Positions 27,058 to 37,149 of a stretch of DNA of 64,000 nucleotides are shown here, piece by piece (the stretch's first letter is position 1; each line of letters opens with the position of its first letter). The notes below the pieces were generated by a model that was given only the letters and a program-made list of their open reading frames with translations, did no database searches and was not told where the DNA came from. Origin of the DNA: Olsenella_L kribbiana (GTDB taxonomy: Bacteria; Actinomycetota; Coriobacteriia; Coriobacteriales; Atopobiaceae); the NCBI RefSeq assembly GCF_036408795.1, contig NZ_JAZGJP010000007.1, forward strand, positions 55,587-119,586. The letters run 5' to 3'. The translations under genes were made by a program, and so were the position numbers.

Positions 27058-27090
27058 GGGCGGAGCTGCCAGCCAGCTCCGCCCATTTTC
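27058..27090 (+). terminator. Rho-independent terminator of the amino acid importer operon
   Basis: GGGCGGAGCTG (27058-27068) pairs perfectly with CAGCTCCGCCC (27074-27084) over a 5-base loop and is followed by ATTTTC. Confidence 0.9.
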
Positions 27091-27315
27091 TTGGAAATTG
27101 CCAGTTTCTGAGCTGTCAAAAAGACGCGGTTGCCTCTGGCGGTGTATTCGAAAATCAAACAATTATCTATCAGATATCAAACACATGTATCTAGCAGGTA
27201 GAATTAAGAAATAGATATTGAACATCTGTTGCAGTCACATGGCATTCCCTGTCAAGATGGATAGACCAGCGATGTCCGGATGCGGGCGGCGCCTCGATCT
27301 TTGGAGGTGTTGCCT

Positions 27316-27450
27316 ATGGACGAACTTCATCTGCTCTTGAAGGGAATCCTTGAAGTCCTTCAGGCCCTCGTGCTCGTGGAGGGCCTCATCCGATCCACAC
27401 TCGACCTCGTCGAGGAGGTGAGGAGACGAAAGAAGGAGCATAAGCATTGA
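27316..27450 (+). CDS. Small 44-residue amphipathic peptide, toxin-like candidate
   Basis: A short gene with a strong ribosome binding site GGAGGT (27303-27308) seven bases before ATG 27316. The peptide has about 35 residues rich in Leu, Val and Ile. Charged residues spaced every three to four positions (Lys9, Glu13, Glu22, Arg26, Asp30) suggest one amphipathic helix, followed by the basic tail RRRKKEHKH. It lies in an AT-rich gap after the importer operon. A possible antisense RNA (27465-27560, minus strand) points at its 3' end, as in type I toxin-antitoxin loci. No family is recognised; the toxin reading is inference. Confidence 0.5.
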   Translation: MDELHLLLKGILEVLQALVLVEGLIRSTLDLVEEVRRRKKEHKH

Positions 27451-27464
27451 ACGGATAGTGCAGA

Positions 27465-27560
27465 GACGAAAACGGCCCGGTTGCATCCGGGCCGTCTAGT
27501 CAGTTAGTACTGCGCCGCCCGCAGACCTTTTTCACCGAAGATACGGGCATCGCTGGTACT
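27465..27560 (-). ncRNA. Possible small antisense RNA facing the 44-residue gene
   Basis: On the minus strand a TATACT -10 (plus coordinates 27567-27572) behind TGGGG could start a transcript near 27560. About 95 bases on it meets a strong hairpin, ACGGCCCGG/CCGGGCCGT (27472-27495), followed on that strand by TTTTCG. The T run is on the minus side only, so the terminator belongs to a minus-strand transcript although no gene is there. No clear -35 is seen. Confidence 0.4.
27472..27495 (-). terminator. Hairpin terminator with T run on the minus strand
   Basis: ACGGCCCGG (27472-27480) and CCGGGCCGT (27487-27495) pair perfectly over a six-base loop. On the minus strand the stem is followed by TTTT, so it should end leftward transcription. 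Confidence 0.75.
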
Positions 27561-27761
27561 GATTGAAGTATACCCCAGGCGTGCGACTGCCTGCACAGGT
27601 TACGGGGAAATTCTGGAGGCGTGCCGGCTGCTCTGCACAGCATGCTCAACACCCATGCCATATCTGACGGGATGGGGCAGCTGCGGCATGAAGCAAGTTT
27701 TCTGTGCTGGCAGATGTCTCTGCCGTGTACAACTGACGCATATCCGTGAGAAGGGATGGCT

Positions 27762-28172
27762 ATGGCTACGATCGAGGATGTGTACGAGTTCCTGAAGCAT
27801 ACGGCACCGACCTATATGCTTGCGACAGTGGATAAGAAGGGAAACCCGAGGGTGCGTCCCTTCGGCACGGCAGACCTCTTCGAAGGCAGGCTCTATATCC
27901 AGACCGGCAAGAAGAAGGAAGTCTACAAGCAGATTGTTGCCCATCCTGAAGTGGAGATCTGTGCCTGGAAGGGCGCCGACTGGTGGCGCATACAGGGAGA
28001 GCTGGTGCCGGACGAGCGCATCGAGGCAAAAAAGCACCTGCTCGATGCCTATCCCGGACTCAGGAAGATGTACGACGAGAACGACGACAACACGATCGTG
28101 CTCTGCTTCAGGCATGCGACTGCCACATTCACCTCGCTTGCCGGCAAGCCATCCGAGACCGTGAGCTGGTAA
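27762..28172 (+). CDS. Pyridoxamine 5'-phosphate oxidase-related flavoprotein
   Basis: A 136-residue FMN-binding split-barrel protein. The segments APTYMLATVDKKGNPRVRPFG and LYIQTGKKKEVYKQI are typical of small PNPOx-like proteins that bind FMN or F420 and reduce small substrates. ATG 27762 lies six bases after AAGGG; an ATG two codons earlier has no space for a ribosome binding site. It stands alone and is followed by a terminator. Substrate unknown. Confidence 0.82.
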   Translation: MATIEDVYEFLKHTAPTYMLATVDKKGNPRVRPFGTADLFEGRLYIQTGKKKEVYKQIVAHPEVEICAWKGADWWRIQGELVPDERIEAKKHLLDAYPGLRKMYDENDDNTIVLCFRHATATFTSLAGKPSETVSW

Positions 28173-28198
28173 GCGGAAGGCGCGCAGGCAGTGCAGCA

Positions 28199-28222
28199 GA
28201 GTCGCCCTCGGGCGGCTCTTTT
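28199..28222 (+). terminator. Terminator after the PNPOx-like gene
   Basis: GAGTCGCCC pairs with GGGCGGCTC over a two-base loop with one imperfect position, followed by TTTTC. It precedes the 3' end of the opposing DUF1294 gene. Confidence 0.7.
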
Positions 28223-28225
28223 CGT

Positions 28226-28819
28226 CTAGAGGATGCCTTCTGCCATAAGGAAGACGATGAGGAGGGCATCTATCGCAAGGAAGAGCCAGAGACCCCAGCG
28301 GAAGTAGGCCCTCCTTGTCTTGTGGTGGAAAAGATGCATGCCCAGAAGGGCGCCGGGGGTGCCTCCGGCAAGGCCCGCTCCCAGAAGGACTGCTTCAGGG
28401 ATGCGGGAGCCGGCATGCACAGCCTGGCGCTTGTCGATAGCGAAAAGGGCAAAGGCTGCGAGGCTTGCAGCAAGGAGATAGATGGCAAGCGGCGTGTGGC
28501 CACGTGCAAGCGATGCGAAGAAGGCATCTGCCGTAACAGAGATGGCGCCCGATGCCAGGATCAGGATGAGGACCCAGAGGATGGAGAAGGCAAGGCCGCA
28601 GAAGAAGCGGGCGACTGTTGCTTTCGCTATGTGTGTGCGGGTCACGAGAAAGGCAGCAAGCGTGCCGAAGGCGCCTCCTGCGGCAGAGGCCACGGCCCAG
28701 AGCGGCCAGGGAAGAGGGTCTATGCCCTTCCGGTCACGTCCGAGATCGCAAAGCATGATTGCGAAGGCAACGAGGCTCACGGCAAGGATATAGGCAGGCA
28801 GGACAAGCTCGTGCGGCAT
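28226..28819 (-). CDS. DUF1294 membrane protein with an internal duplication
   Basis: A 197-residue membrane protein. The C-terminal half is a normal DUF1294 unit (DKRQAV, RIPEAVLLGAGLAGG, GALLGMHLFHHKTRRAYF). The N-terminal half has the same order in diverged form (DRKGIDPLPWPLWAVASAAGG, GTLAAFLVTRTHIAKATVARFF). Ordinary members are about 90-120 residues with one unit. The start ATG 28817-28819 follows AAGGAGCC. Function is unknown in all members known to me. Confidence 0.75.
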   Translation of the reverse strand: MPHELVLPAYILAVSLVAFAIMLCDLGRDRKGIDPLPWPLWAVASAAGGAFGTLAAFLVTRTHIAKATVARFFCGLAFSILWVLILILASGAISVTADAFFASLARGHTPLAIYLLAASLAAFALFAIDKRQAVHAGSRIPEAVLLGAGLAGGTPGALLGMHLFHHKTRRAYFRWGLWLFLAIDALLIVFLMAEGIL

Positions 28820-28998
28820 GGTGGCTCCTTGGATTGGATCATCCCATGATAGCAGGCAGCACAGGAGGCTCCGGATTCGGCTCATCCTCCGATGCCCTCA
28901 TCTGAACGGAAATACTGCTGTCTCGCATCCAATGCGCTGCACGCCTGAAAGCATGCTGGAAGACTGTCTTGCCATATCGCATGGAAGCAATATATGCC

Positions 28999-29292
28999 TC
29001 ATCTTTTCCAGGGATGCGATGTCAGATGCCATCCCCTGCAGTAGGGGCAGCGGTAGACTTCGAGACCATAGGTACCGTGCTGGGCACAGGCGCGGGCGGT
29101 CTCTTCTGCCTCTGCGCGCGTTGCATAGCGCTGCTTCGAGAGGCAGGCCTTCATGAGGCGGGCTTCCTCCTTCTGGTCTGCCGCTTCGCGCTGATGTGCC
29201 TCTTCTGCGGCAAAGGCATCATCCATGCCGCCAAGGCCCGAGAGGAACTCCTCCCGCTCTCTCGCACGTGCCGAGTGCTTCCTGCTGCCCAT
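28999..29292 (-). CDS. Small putative zinc-binding protein with CPYCxGWHLT tail (paralogue)
   Basis: A 97-residue protein. After a charged helical N-terminus it has KACLSKQRYATRAEAEETA and then VYRCPYCRGWHLTSH, the same layout as the 81-residue protein at 12173-12418. Conserved cysteine, CxxC and histidine suggest zinc binding. The start ATG 29290-29292 follows AGGAGG. It is divergent from the flavin reductase gene. Function unknown. Confidence 0.65.
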   Translation of the reverse strand: MGSRKHSARAREREEFLSGLGGMDDAFAAEEAHQREAADQKEEARLMKACLSKQRYATRAEAEETARACAQHGTYGLEVYRCPYCRGWHLTSHPWKR

Positions 29293-29519
29293 GGTCTTCC
29301 TCCTGCTCTGCTTCAGGAGACATATTGCCGAAGAGTCCTGCTCTATGCAGAACGTAGGACCGATTCCTCCAAGCTCCCACAAGAAGGGCATGTCTGCCTG
29401 ATATGTCTGGCATCTATGGCAGAAACGTATTTGGGGCATGGATGTCCTGATGGACCGAAGGGTAGAAAGAGACCGATGCAAGGGCTGTCCCGGCTGGGTG
29501 CCGGGATGCAGAGGAGGAC

Positions 29520-30077
29520 ATGATGGAAATTCCGGGAAACAAGTCGGTCATGACACCAGAAGGCGTCTATATCATCGCTACCTACGACGAGAACGGTGTG
29601 CCGAATGCGATGAATGCTGCCTGGGGCGTGCAGTGCGGAGAAGGGGAGATTGCCTTCTTCCTGGGCACGCACAAGACGACAGAGAACCTCAAGGCCACAG
29701 GCGCCTTCACGGTCTCATTCGGAACGGCGGATACCGTCGAGATATCTGACTATTTCGGCATTGCCACAGGCAGCAAGGTGAACAAGATCGAGCAGGCTGG
29801 CGTCCATGTCCATAAGAGCGCCCATGTCGATGCTCCTGTGATCGAGGAATATCCGCTCACGCTCGAATGCACGGTCGAGCTCTTCGACGAGGAGCATGGC
29901 CTGCTTATCGGCAAGGTCGTAGCGGAACAGGCAGATGAAAGCATCCTTACGGATGGCCATGTCGATCTCGGCAAGCTTCGTCCCATCATCTTCGACCCTT
30001 CCGTCAACGGCTACCGTGTGATTGGCGAACAGGTCGGCACGGTCTGGCATGACGGGCTGGGACTCATGAAGAAGTAG
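29520..30077 (+). CDS. Flavin reductase family protein
   Basis: A 185-residue FMN-binding split-barrel protein of the flavin reductase/FlaRed group. It has GVYIIATYDENGVPNAMNAAW near the start, FFLGTHKTTENLKATGAFTVSF in the middle and a C-terminal DPSVNGYRVIGEQVG. The start ATG 29520 follows GAGGAGG. In anaerobes such proteins reduce flavins or act as ferric or rubredoxin-linked reductases; the electron donor is unknown. It is convergent with the HAD phosphatase gene across a shared terminator. Confidence 0.85.
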   Translation: MMEIPGNKSVMTPEGVYIIATYDENGVPNAMNAAWGVQCGEGEIAFFLGTHKTTENLKATGAFTVSFGTADTVEISDYFGIATGSKVNKIEQAGVHVHKSAHVDAPVIEEYPLTLECTVELFDEEHGLLIGKVVAEQADESILTDGHVDLGKLRPIIFDPSVNGYRVIGEQVGTVWHDGLGLMKK

Positions 30078-30096
30078 CTGGAGGCCGGCAAAGGAA

Positions 30097-30130
30097 ATGG
30101 GGGCTGCCATATCGCTGTGGCAGCCCCCAT
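30097..30130. terminator. Bidirectional terminator between convergent genes
   Basis: ATGGGGGCTGCCA (30097-30109) and TGGCAGCCCCCAT (30118-30130) pair perfectly over an eight-base loop. It lies between the flavin reductase and the opposing HAD gene. Confidence 0.85.
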
Positions 30131-30202
30131 TGCTCTGCAGCTGGATCTGCCTGAGCAGACCTAGTGGGGCGGCGGAGCTCTTTGGCAGGTGCAGGGGCTG
30201 GC

Positions 30203-31027
30203 CTACTGCCTCCGGAGGAGCTCTTCCATATAGAGCCCGACGCCTCCCTTGTCATTGTCTTGGACAATATGGTCTGCTGCGGCAAGGCATTCAGGCCGTG
30301 CATTTGCCACGGCCACGCCGTCTCCTGCTGCCTTGAGCATCGCGATATCGTTGCTCGAGTCGCCGAAGGCAACGGTCTCCTCCACAGGCACGCCCAGGTG
30401 GTCTGCCAGCCAGAGGAGCCCTGCTCCCTTGTCTGCGCCGTTCTTCGTGACTTCTACGTTGCAGGGCTGCGAAGAGGCCCTGATGAGGTCGGAAAACGAG
30501 TCCACGACTTCCCAGACCCTGTCTCTTGTGTCGTTGTCGAGATAGAAGATGTTGATGCGGCAGATGTTTTTGGCTGCATCGATCATGTCCTCGACGCTTC
30601 CCGGATAGCAGGTCCTGACTTCTTTGATGTGAATGCGGGTGGGCTCGGTCACGGGAATCTCGTCGAGGAAACGCCAGCGGTCCTCTGCGGTCAGGACATG
30701 GCCATCCGCGAAGAGGTCGAATGTTATGGGCAAGCCCTCGAGGGCACGGAAGAGCCGGCGGACCTCTTCTTTTTCGATGTCCACCTCATGAATCACTTCG
30801 CCGCGATCGAGATCTGCGACGAGGGCACCGTTGCAGCAGACGGCATAGTGGACACAGCCGTAGTCTGCAATGGCAGAAGGTATGCCATTGATGTTCCTGC
30901 CGGTGCAGGGGACAAACTGGATGCTTTTCCTGGATGCCTCTTCGAGCAGGGCGCGGTTTGCGTCCGGTATGGTCTTGTCTGCTGAGAGGAACGTGTCGTC
31001 CAGATCGGAGAATATGAGGCGTACCAT
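30203..31027 (-). CDS. Cof-type HAD-IIB phosphatase
   Basis: A 274-residue haloacid-dehalogenase phosphatase with cap type C2B. Motif I FSDLDDTFLS carries the nucleophile, PCTGRN is motif II, and GDSSNDIAMLKAAGDGVAVANA holds motif IV. The start ATG 31025-31027 is chosen because the frame upstream is not family-like. It is divergent from the aldo/keto reductase gene. These enzymes dephosphorylate sugar phosphates, flavin precursors or pyridoxal phosphate; the substrate cannot be fixed. Confidence 0.9.
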   Translation of the reverse strand: MVRLIFSDLDDTFLSADKTIPDANRALLEEASRKSIQFVPCTGRNINGIPSAIADYGCVHYAVCCNGALVADLDRGEVIHEVDIEKEEVRRLFRALEGLPITFDLFADGHVLTAEDRWRFLDEIPVTEPTRIHIKEVRTCYPGSVEDMIDAAKNICRINIFYLDNDTRDRVWEVVDSFSDLIRASSQPCNVEVTKNGADKGAGLLWLADHLGVPVEETVAFGDSSNDIAMLKAAGDGVAVANARPECLAAADHIVQDNDKGGVGLYMEELLRRQ

Positions 31028-31170
31028 GGGTCTCCCTTGCATAAGGGCCTGTGGGGTCCTTCTTGTCGTAGTTCTCAAGCCTATGCTTGTCCAAGACGAG
31101 ATGGCAGGAATGCTCTGCGGTGCAGCCAGGTCCGCAGAGAAAGAACAGGATTCGGGGCGAGGAGCGGCAT

Positions 31171-32136
31171 ATGCGGTATACGAAATGCACATCTCTTGGG
31201 ACAAGGCTCTCCTCTCTGGGGGCCGGCACCTGGTCCATGGCAGGGAAGAATGCCTATGGACTCGTCTTCGGAAGGGCTGATGAAGCGCGTCCGGTGGAGA
31301 CGCTGCGCACGCTTCTCGACGAAGGCGTCAATGTGATCGATACGGCACCGATCTATGGGATGGACTCTGCTGCAGAGAAGCTTGTCGGCAGGGCGCTCCA
31401 GGATGGCTACCGCGAGAAGGCATTCCTTGTCACGAAGTTCGGCGACTATTGCAATGCCAAGACCGGTGCACGCGAGATAGATGACTCCAGGGAAGACATC
31501 CTGCGCGAGATCGAGGGGTCTCTCGAGAGGCTCAGAACCGACCATATCGACCTCTATCTCATGCACTATCCAGATGAGAAGGTGCCGGTCGAGGAGACCA
31601 TGGATACGCTGAATGGCCTTCTGGAAACAGGGAAGATCTCTCATATCGGCGTCAGCAATGTCAGCATTCCTCAGCTTGAGGAGTGCATGCGCTATGCAAA
31701 GATCGATGCGGCCGAGCTCAGGTACTCGATGCTTGACAGGCAGAACGAAGAGACGATGAAGTGGGCACATGACAAGGGGCTGGCGACGCTCACGTATGGA
31801 ACGCTCGGCGGCGGCATCCTGACTGGTGCCTTCAGGACCCTTCCTCACTTCGAGGAGAAGGATATCCGCTATACGTTCTATACCGGTTTCAAGGAGCCCC
31901 TGTTCTCGAAGGTGCAGAAGCTGCTTTCCGATATGGATACCGTTGCAGCGAAGCATGGGCGCCCCGTCTCCCAGGTAGCGCTTGCCTGGACAATGCAGAA
32001 GGAGTTCGTGACGACAGCTCTTGTGGGATGCTCATCTCCTGCGAGGGCGAAAGAGAACTGCGCCGCTGCGACGCTCGAGCTCACGGCAGACGAGATGGCG
32101 CTTCTGGATGAGTCCATCGAGAGCAATCTCGCCTAG
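31171..32136 (+). CDS. Aldo/keto reductase
   Basis: A 321-residue NADPH-dependent oxidoreductase barrel. It has GVNVIDTAPIYGMDSAAEKLVG with the catalytic Asp and Tyr, LVTKFG with the Lys, and LDLYLMH-like IDLYLMHYPD with the His. The start ATG 31171 follows GAGGAGC. It overlaps the opposing RpiR gene by four bases at the 3' end. Substrate unknown; a sugar or aldehyde is likely given the sugar-metabolism neighbourhood. Confidence 0.9.
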   Translation: MRYTKCTSLGTRLSSLGAGTWSMAGKNAYGLVFGRADEARPVETLRTLLDEGVNVIDTAPIYGMDSAAEKLVGRALQDGYREKAFLVTKFGDYCNAKTGAREIDDSREDILREIEGSLERLRTDHIDLYLMHYPDEKVPVEETMDTLNGLLETGKISHIGVSNVSIPQLEECMRYAKIDAAELRYSMLDRQNEETMKWAHDKGLATLTYGTLGGGILTGAFRTLPHFEEKDIRYTFYTGFKEPLFSKVQKLLSDMDTVAAKHGRPVSQVALAWTMQKEFVTTALVGCSSPARAKENCAAATLELTADEMALLDESIESNLA

Positions 32137-32927
32137 CTGGCTGCATTGTCTTCGGGCTGCTGGACAGGCTTTTCTTTCAGCAGCTCATCGACGAGGGCAT
32201 CAGCTACAGCGAACTGCGTGAATCGGGAATTGAGATCGATCTGGTTGATGCTGAGCGTGTCGGATGCTGCATGCAGGGCGATGCCTGCCATCTTGCAGAG
32301 CGGACTCTCCCGGTCAGAGCAGATGCAGATGATCGTGGCCCTGTTCTTCTTCGCTATCGCTGCGGCCTTCACGACCGGTATGGTGCGGCCACCGGCCGAG
32401 AAGATGACGATAGCATCGCGGTCTGTGAAGGCTGCTGCATCGCGATAGACAAAGGGCGGATCGAGATAGCGCCGGCATGGCCTGCCGATGCGTGCCAGGT
32501 ATTCGGAGAGATACTCTGCTGGAAACTCAGACAGTCCCCGCCCGAAGAGGACAAGGCTCTCTGCCTGCCAGATTGCCTCTGCCGCCTGGGACAGAAGCGC
32601 CATCGACGGATCGCGCAGGGTAAGACGCGCCTCTCTGAGCAGCGCATCCTGCGCAGCTGTGGCGCGGTAGGCGGAAATGCCGTCCTGTGCGGCGATGGCG
32701 CGTCCCTTCAGCTCGTTTCTGATCAGGAAGCGCAGCTCGGCATAGCCTGACAGATGGAGCTTCTTGCATGCGCGCTCGATGACAGGGGCAGAGGCGAAGC
32801 TTGCGGCGGCTGCCTGGTCCAAGCTCCATCCTGCAATCTCCGCGAGATGCAGCTCTGCGAAGTAGAGGAAATCGAGCTCGCCTGGTGTGAGCGTCGAGAG
32901 GATATCGTCCCGGAATGCCTCGATCAT
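32133..32927 (-). CDS. RpiR/MurR-family regulator (second of a tandem pair)
   Basis: A 264-residue protein with an N-terminal RpiR helix-turn-helix region (residues about 1-75) and a C-terminal SIS sugar-phosphate domain (LVLFGRGLSEFPAEYLSEYL; DAIVIFSAGGRTIPVVKAA). Its start overlaps the stop of the upstream RpiR gene (ATGA, 32924-32927). The helix-turn-helix is less typical than in the partner, so it may have lost or changed DNA specificity. It probably controls the alpha-glucoside genes next door. Confidence 0.85.
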   Translation of the reverse strand: MIEAFRDDILSTLTPGELDFLYFAELHLAEIAGWSLDQAAAASFASAPVIERACKKLHLSGYAELRFLIRNELKGRAIAAQDGISAYRATAAQDALLREARLTLRDPSMALLSQAAEAIWQAESLVLFGRGLSEFPAEYLSEYLARIGRPCRRYLDPPFVYRDAAAFTDRDAIVIFSAGGRTIPVVKAAAIAKKNRATIICICSDRESPLCKMAGIALHAASDTLSINQIDLNSRFTQFAVADALVDELLKEKPVQQPEDNAAS

Positions 32928-33673
32928 GCGCGTGCCTCCTTTTCGATGACCTGGCCGGTGTGGTGGCGATGGGAATAGGTGCGGGCTATCTCGTCTGCAA
33001 TCGCGACGATGCCCAGGCGCGAGGCAATGCGGCTGTCTGTCCTCGGTGCACTGGTGGCCAGAAGGCAGATATCGCAGAACGTGACAAGGTCGCTTGTGAG
33101 GGAGCTGGTGATGCCTATGACAAAAAGGCCACGGTTATGGGCCTCTCTCGCAAGGGCAAGCGTGGACCCTGTGCCCGAGACGCTTGCACAGAGCACGACC
33201 GCATCGGGTCCGGCGCTTGCTATAGCATCAAGCGAGAGCTCGTCATTCGGCATGCAGATCGTGGGGCAGGAAGCCGAGAAGAGGTAATGGTGCAGATACT
33301 CAAGTGCCGTATGCGTGAGGCCGCCGCCGACAAGGATGACGGTATCGCGCTCGGCAAGCAGATCGGCTGTGCGCTCGATATCTGTTGCCTGGTTGAGATG
33401 GGAGGTCGCCGCTGTCTCTGCAAGGATGTCCCGCTGGGGCATGGATCCTGCAGAAACGGCAGGATGCTTCTGCCTTCTGAGCGCGAAGCGGTACTCCGTG
33501 TAGCCCGAATAGCCCAGCTTGCGTGAAAGTCTGACCACAGTTGCGGCCGAGCATCCAGCCTTGGCTGCCAGCTCTCTTGCACTCAGGTCAGGTACCGTCT
33601 GGGCATGGGACTGGATATAGCGCAGCAGGACAAGCTCTGCTGATGTGAAGCTTGATGTAGCGGCATCTGGCAT
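32924..33673 (-). CDS. RpiR/MurR-family regulator (first of a tandem pair)
   Basis: A 249-residue regulator with a canonical RpiR helix-turn-helix (SARELAAKAGCSAATVVRLSRK at about residues 32-53) and a SIS domain (TVILVGGGLTHTALEYLHHYL; VVLCASVSGTGSTLALAR). The start ATG 33671-33673 follows GAGGAG; an upstream ATG is possible. It is divergent from the GH4 gene. The gap holds TGTTTC-N7-GAAACA, a likely operator. It probably senses a sugar phosphate released from the PTS substrate. Confidence 0.87.
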   Translation of the reverse strand: MPDAATSSFTSAELVLLRYIQSHAQTVPDLSARELAAKAGCSAATVVRLSRKLGYSGYTEYRFALRRQKHPAVSAGSMPQRDILAETAATSHLNQATDIERTADLLAERDTVILVGGGLTHTALEYLHHYLFSASCPTICMPNDELSLDAIASAGPDAVVLCASVSGTGSTLALAREAHNRGLFVIGITSSLTSDLVTFCDICLLATSAPRTDSRIASRLGIVAIADEIARTYSHRHHTGQVIEKEARA

Positions 33674-33711
33674 ATGTTCTGCTCTCCTCTGGGTCCTAAG
33701 CTGCATGAGCG

Positions 33712-33730
33712 TGTTTCTGATTCTGAAACA
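33712..33730. promoter_or_regulatory. Operator candidate for the RpiR regulators
   Basis: TGTTTC (33712-33717) and GAAACA (33725-33730) form an inverted repeat with a 7-base spacer. It lies in the divergent gap between the RpiR genes and the GH4 glucosidase gene and is followed by two copies of TGTAACAG-like sequence further right. Confidence 0.55.
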
Positions 33731-33908
33731 TGTAACAGATTATGGCACGAGTTTCTGTAACAGCTCCAGGCTCTTCTGGGAGATTCTCTAGGCGCTATCT
33801 TCATGGTGCACGCAGGGAAGAGAAAAAAAGACCCAAAGTACCTGCGCAGATATGCGGATCGGCAGGACAGTGGCATGCCTGCTCATATCTATCTGAGAGG
33901 TGGATGCA

Positions 33909-35258
33909 ATGGCAGAGAAGCGTTACAACGTATGCATCGTCGGCGGCGGAAGCACCTATACACCGGGCTTCCTGAAGAGCTTCGTGAGGCTCCAGAAGGA
34001 CTTCCCGCTCAGCAGGCTGGTCCTCTTCGATATCGATGGCCCGCGTCAGGAGCCGGTGGGCAAGTTCGGAGAGATCCTGTTCCGCGAGATGTATCCGGAT
34101 GCAGAGATCAGCTACACCACGGATGAGAAGACCGCCTACACGGGCATGGACTTCATCTTCATGCAGATGCGCTCCGGCGGACTCGAGGGCCGTTGGTCGG
34201 ACGAGCACACCTGCTTCGACCATGGCATCATCGGCCAGGAGACGGTCGGTGCCGGCGGCATGGCGTACGGCATGCGCTCCATCGGCGACATGATCCACGC
34301 AATCCATGCCATCCGCCAGTATTCGCCCAATGCCTGGTGCCTGAACTACTCGAATCCTGCAGCAATCGTCGCAGAGGCGCTGCGCCGCGAATTCCCGGAT
34401 GACAAGCGGATCCTGAACATCTGCGATCAGCCGGAAAACGTCGTGCGCTCCACCAGCCGTCTGCTCGGCGTCGACTGGAATGACCTCGAGCCGGTCTATT
34501 TCGGCCTCAACCACTATGGCTGGTTTACCCACATGTACTACAAGCCGACGGGCGAAGACCTCATGCCCAAGATTCGCAAGCTTGTCCATGAGAAGGGCTT
34601 CCTGCCGCAGGATGCAGAGCAGCGCGATCCTTCCTGGCTCGAGACCTATGGCAACGTCAAGATGATGATGGAAGACTACCCTGAGTACCTTCCCAACACC
34701 TATGACCAGTACTACCTCTACCCGCTCTACAAGTTCCAGCATCTGAACGAGGAGCGCATGGCTGCCGGCAACAAGACCCGTGCAGACGAGGTCATCGAAG
34801 GCCGCGAGAAGCGTGCATTCGGCGAATGCCACCGCTGCATCGATGCCGGCACAACCAAGGGCATTGTCGACATCCACTCCGATGCGCATGCTGAGATGAT
34901 GATCGAGGTGGCGTCTGCCATCGCTCACAATACGGGCCGCCGCTACATCATCATCACCGAGAACAATGGCCTCATCGACAACATGCAGGACGACGCTATG
35001 GTCGAGGTTGTCGCCGAGCTTACCGCCAATGGTCCGCGCCCGATGGGTGTCGGCAATATCCCGCAGTTCTATCTCGGACTCCTGGTCCAGCAGGTGTCCT
35101 GCGAGAAGCTGCTTGTCGACGCCTATTTCGAGCATAGCTATCAGAAGGCACTCGAAGCGCTGACGCTCAACCGTCTCGTGAACGATACGAAGAAGGCCCA
35201 CGAGATTCTCGACGTCCTGATCCAAGAGAACAAGGACTACTGGCCAGAGCTCAAGTAG
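33909..35258 (+). CDS. 6-phospho-alpha-glucosidase, GH4 family
   Basis: A 449-residue NAD- and Mn-dependent GH4 hydrolase. The NAD-binding start is NVCIVGGGSTYTPG. The metal-site segments NYSNPAAIVAEA, ICDQPENVV and FGLNHYGWFTHM fit the MalH/GlvA group, which splits phosphorylated maltose-like sugars. ATG 33909 follows GAGAGG; a GTG nine bases earlier is possible. With the PTS IICB gene 140 bp downstream it forms an uptake-and-cleavage pair. The exact disaccharide is inferred. Confidence 0.88.
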   Translation: MAEKRYNVCIVGGGSTYTPGFLKSFVRLQKDFPLSRLVLFDIDGPRQEPVGKFGEILFREMYPDAEISYTTDEKTAYTGMDFIFMQMRSGGLEGRWSDEHTCFDHGIIGQETVGAGGMAYGMRSIGDMIHAIHAIRQYSPNAWCLNYSNPAAIVAEALRREFPDDKRILNICDQPENVVRSTSRLLGVDWNDLEPVYFGLNHYGWFTHMYYKPTGEDLMPKIRKLVHEKGFLPQDAEQRDPSWLETYGNVKMMMEDYPEYLPNTYDQYYLYPLYKFQHLNEERMAAGNKTRADEVIEGREKRAFGECHRCIDAGTTKGIVDIHSDAHAEMMIEVASAIAHNTGRRYIIITENNGLIDNMQDDAMVEVVAELTANGPRPMGVGNIPQFYLGLLVQQVSCEKLLVDAYFEHSYQKALEALTLNRLVNDTKKAHEILDVLIQENKDYWPELK

Positions 35259-35398
35259 GGCACGCAGAATCAAACGACGTGCGAAGCGGTCTGCGTCAGG
35301 CTGGGAGGCAAGCATCTGGCGCAGACCGATCTGCCCGCATGCTGCGAAGCAGCAGGCTTCATTCCTATGACAGGGGACATGTGCGACAAGGGGGAAAC

Positions 35399-36940
<1,542 letters not shown>

Positions 36941-36970
36941 CGGTACTGGAAAAGATAGAAGCAATAAGAG

Positions 36971-36998
36971 GCAGGCAGACCCTTCGGGGTCTGCCTGC
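36971..36998 (+). terminator. Terminator after the PTS gene
   Basis: GCAGGCAGACCC and GGGTCTGCCTGC pair perfectly over TTCG, then TTGTCTTT follows. Confidence 0.88.
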
Positions 36999-37019
36999 TT
37001 GTCTTTGCGCTGCATTGCC

Positions 37020-37127
37020 GTGCCTTCCGAGCTCTGCCCACAGATGCTGCTTCTCGCTTCCGAGGAGAACACCTACTGCACAGGGCAGACCATCTATGTG
37101 GATGGCGGACTGACCTCTCAGCTCTGA
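37020..37127 (+). pseudogene. Remnant of the C-terminus of a short-chain dehydrogenase
   Basis: The frame reads LLLASEENTYCTGQTIYVDGGL and ends at TGA 37125-37127. This is the standard end of an SDR oxidoreductase (ASExxxYxTGQTIYVDGG). Nothing upstream continues the family: the PTS terminator lies directly before it. About 35 residues remain, so it is a gene tail left after a deletion or rearrangement. Confidence 0.75.
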
Positions 37128-37149
37128 TACATGGGCAGATTTAGAATTG

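Noticed and set aside
27465..27545. 16-codon minus-strand frame with a VKKVC segment reminiscent of ribosomal protein L36
   Set aside because: It is far too short and lacks the remaining Cys/His of L36; treated as chance.
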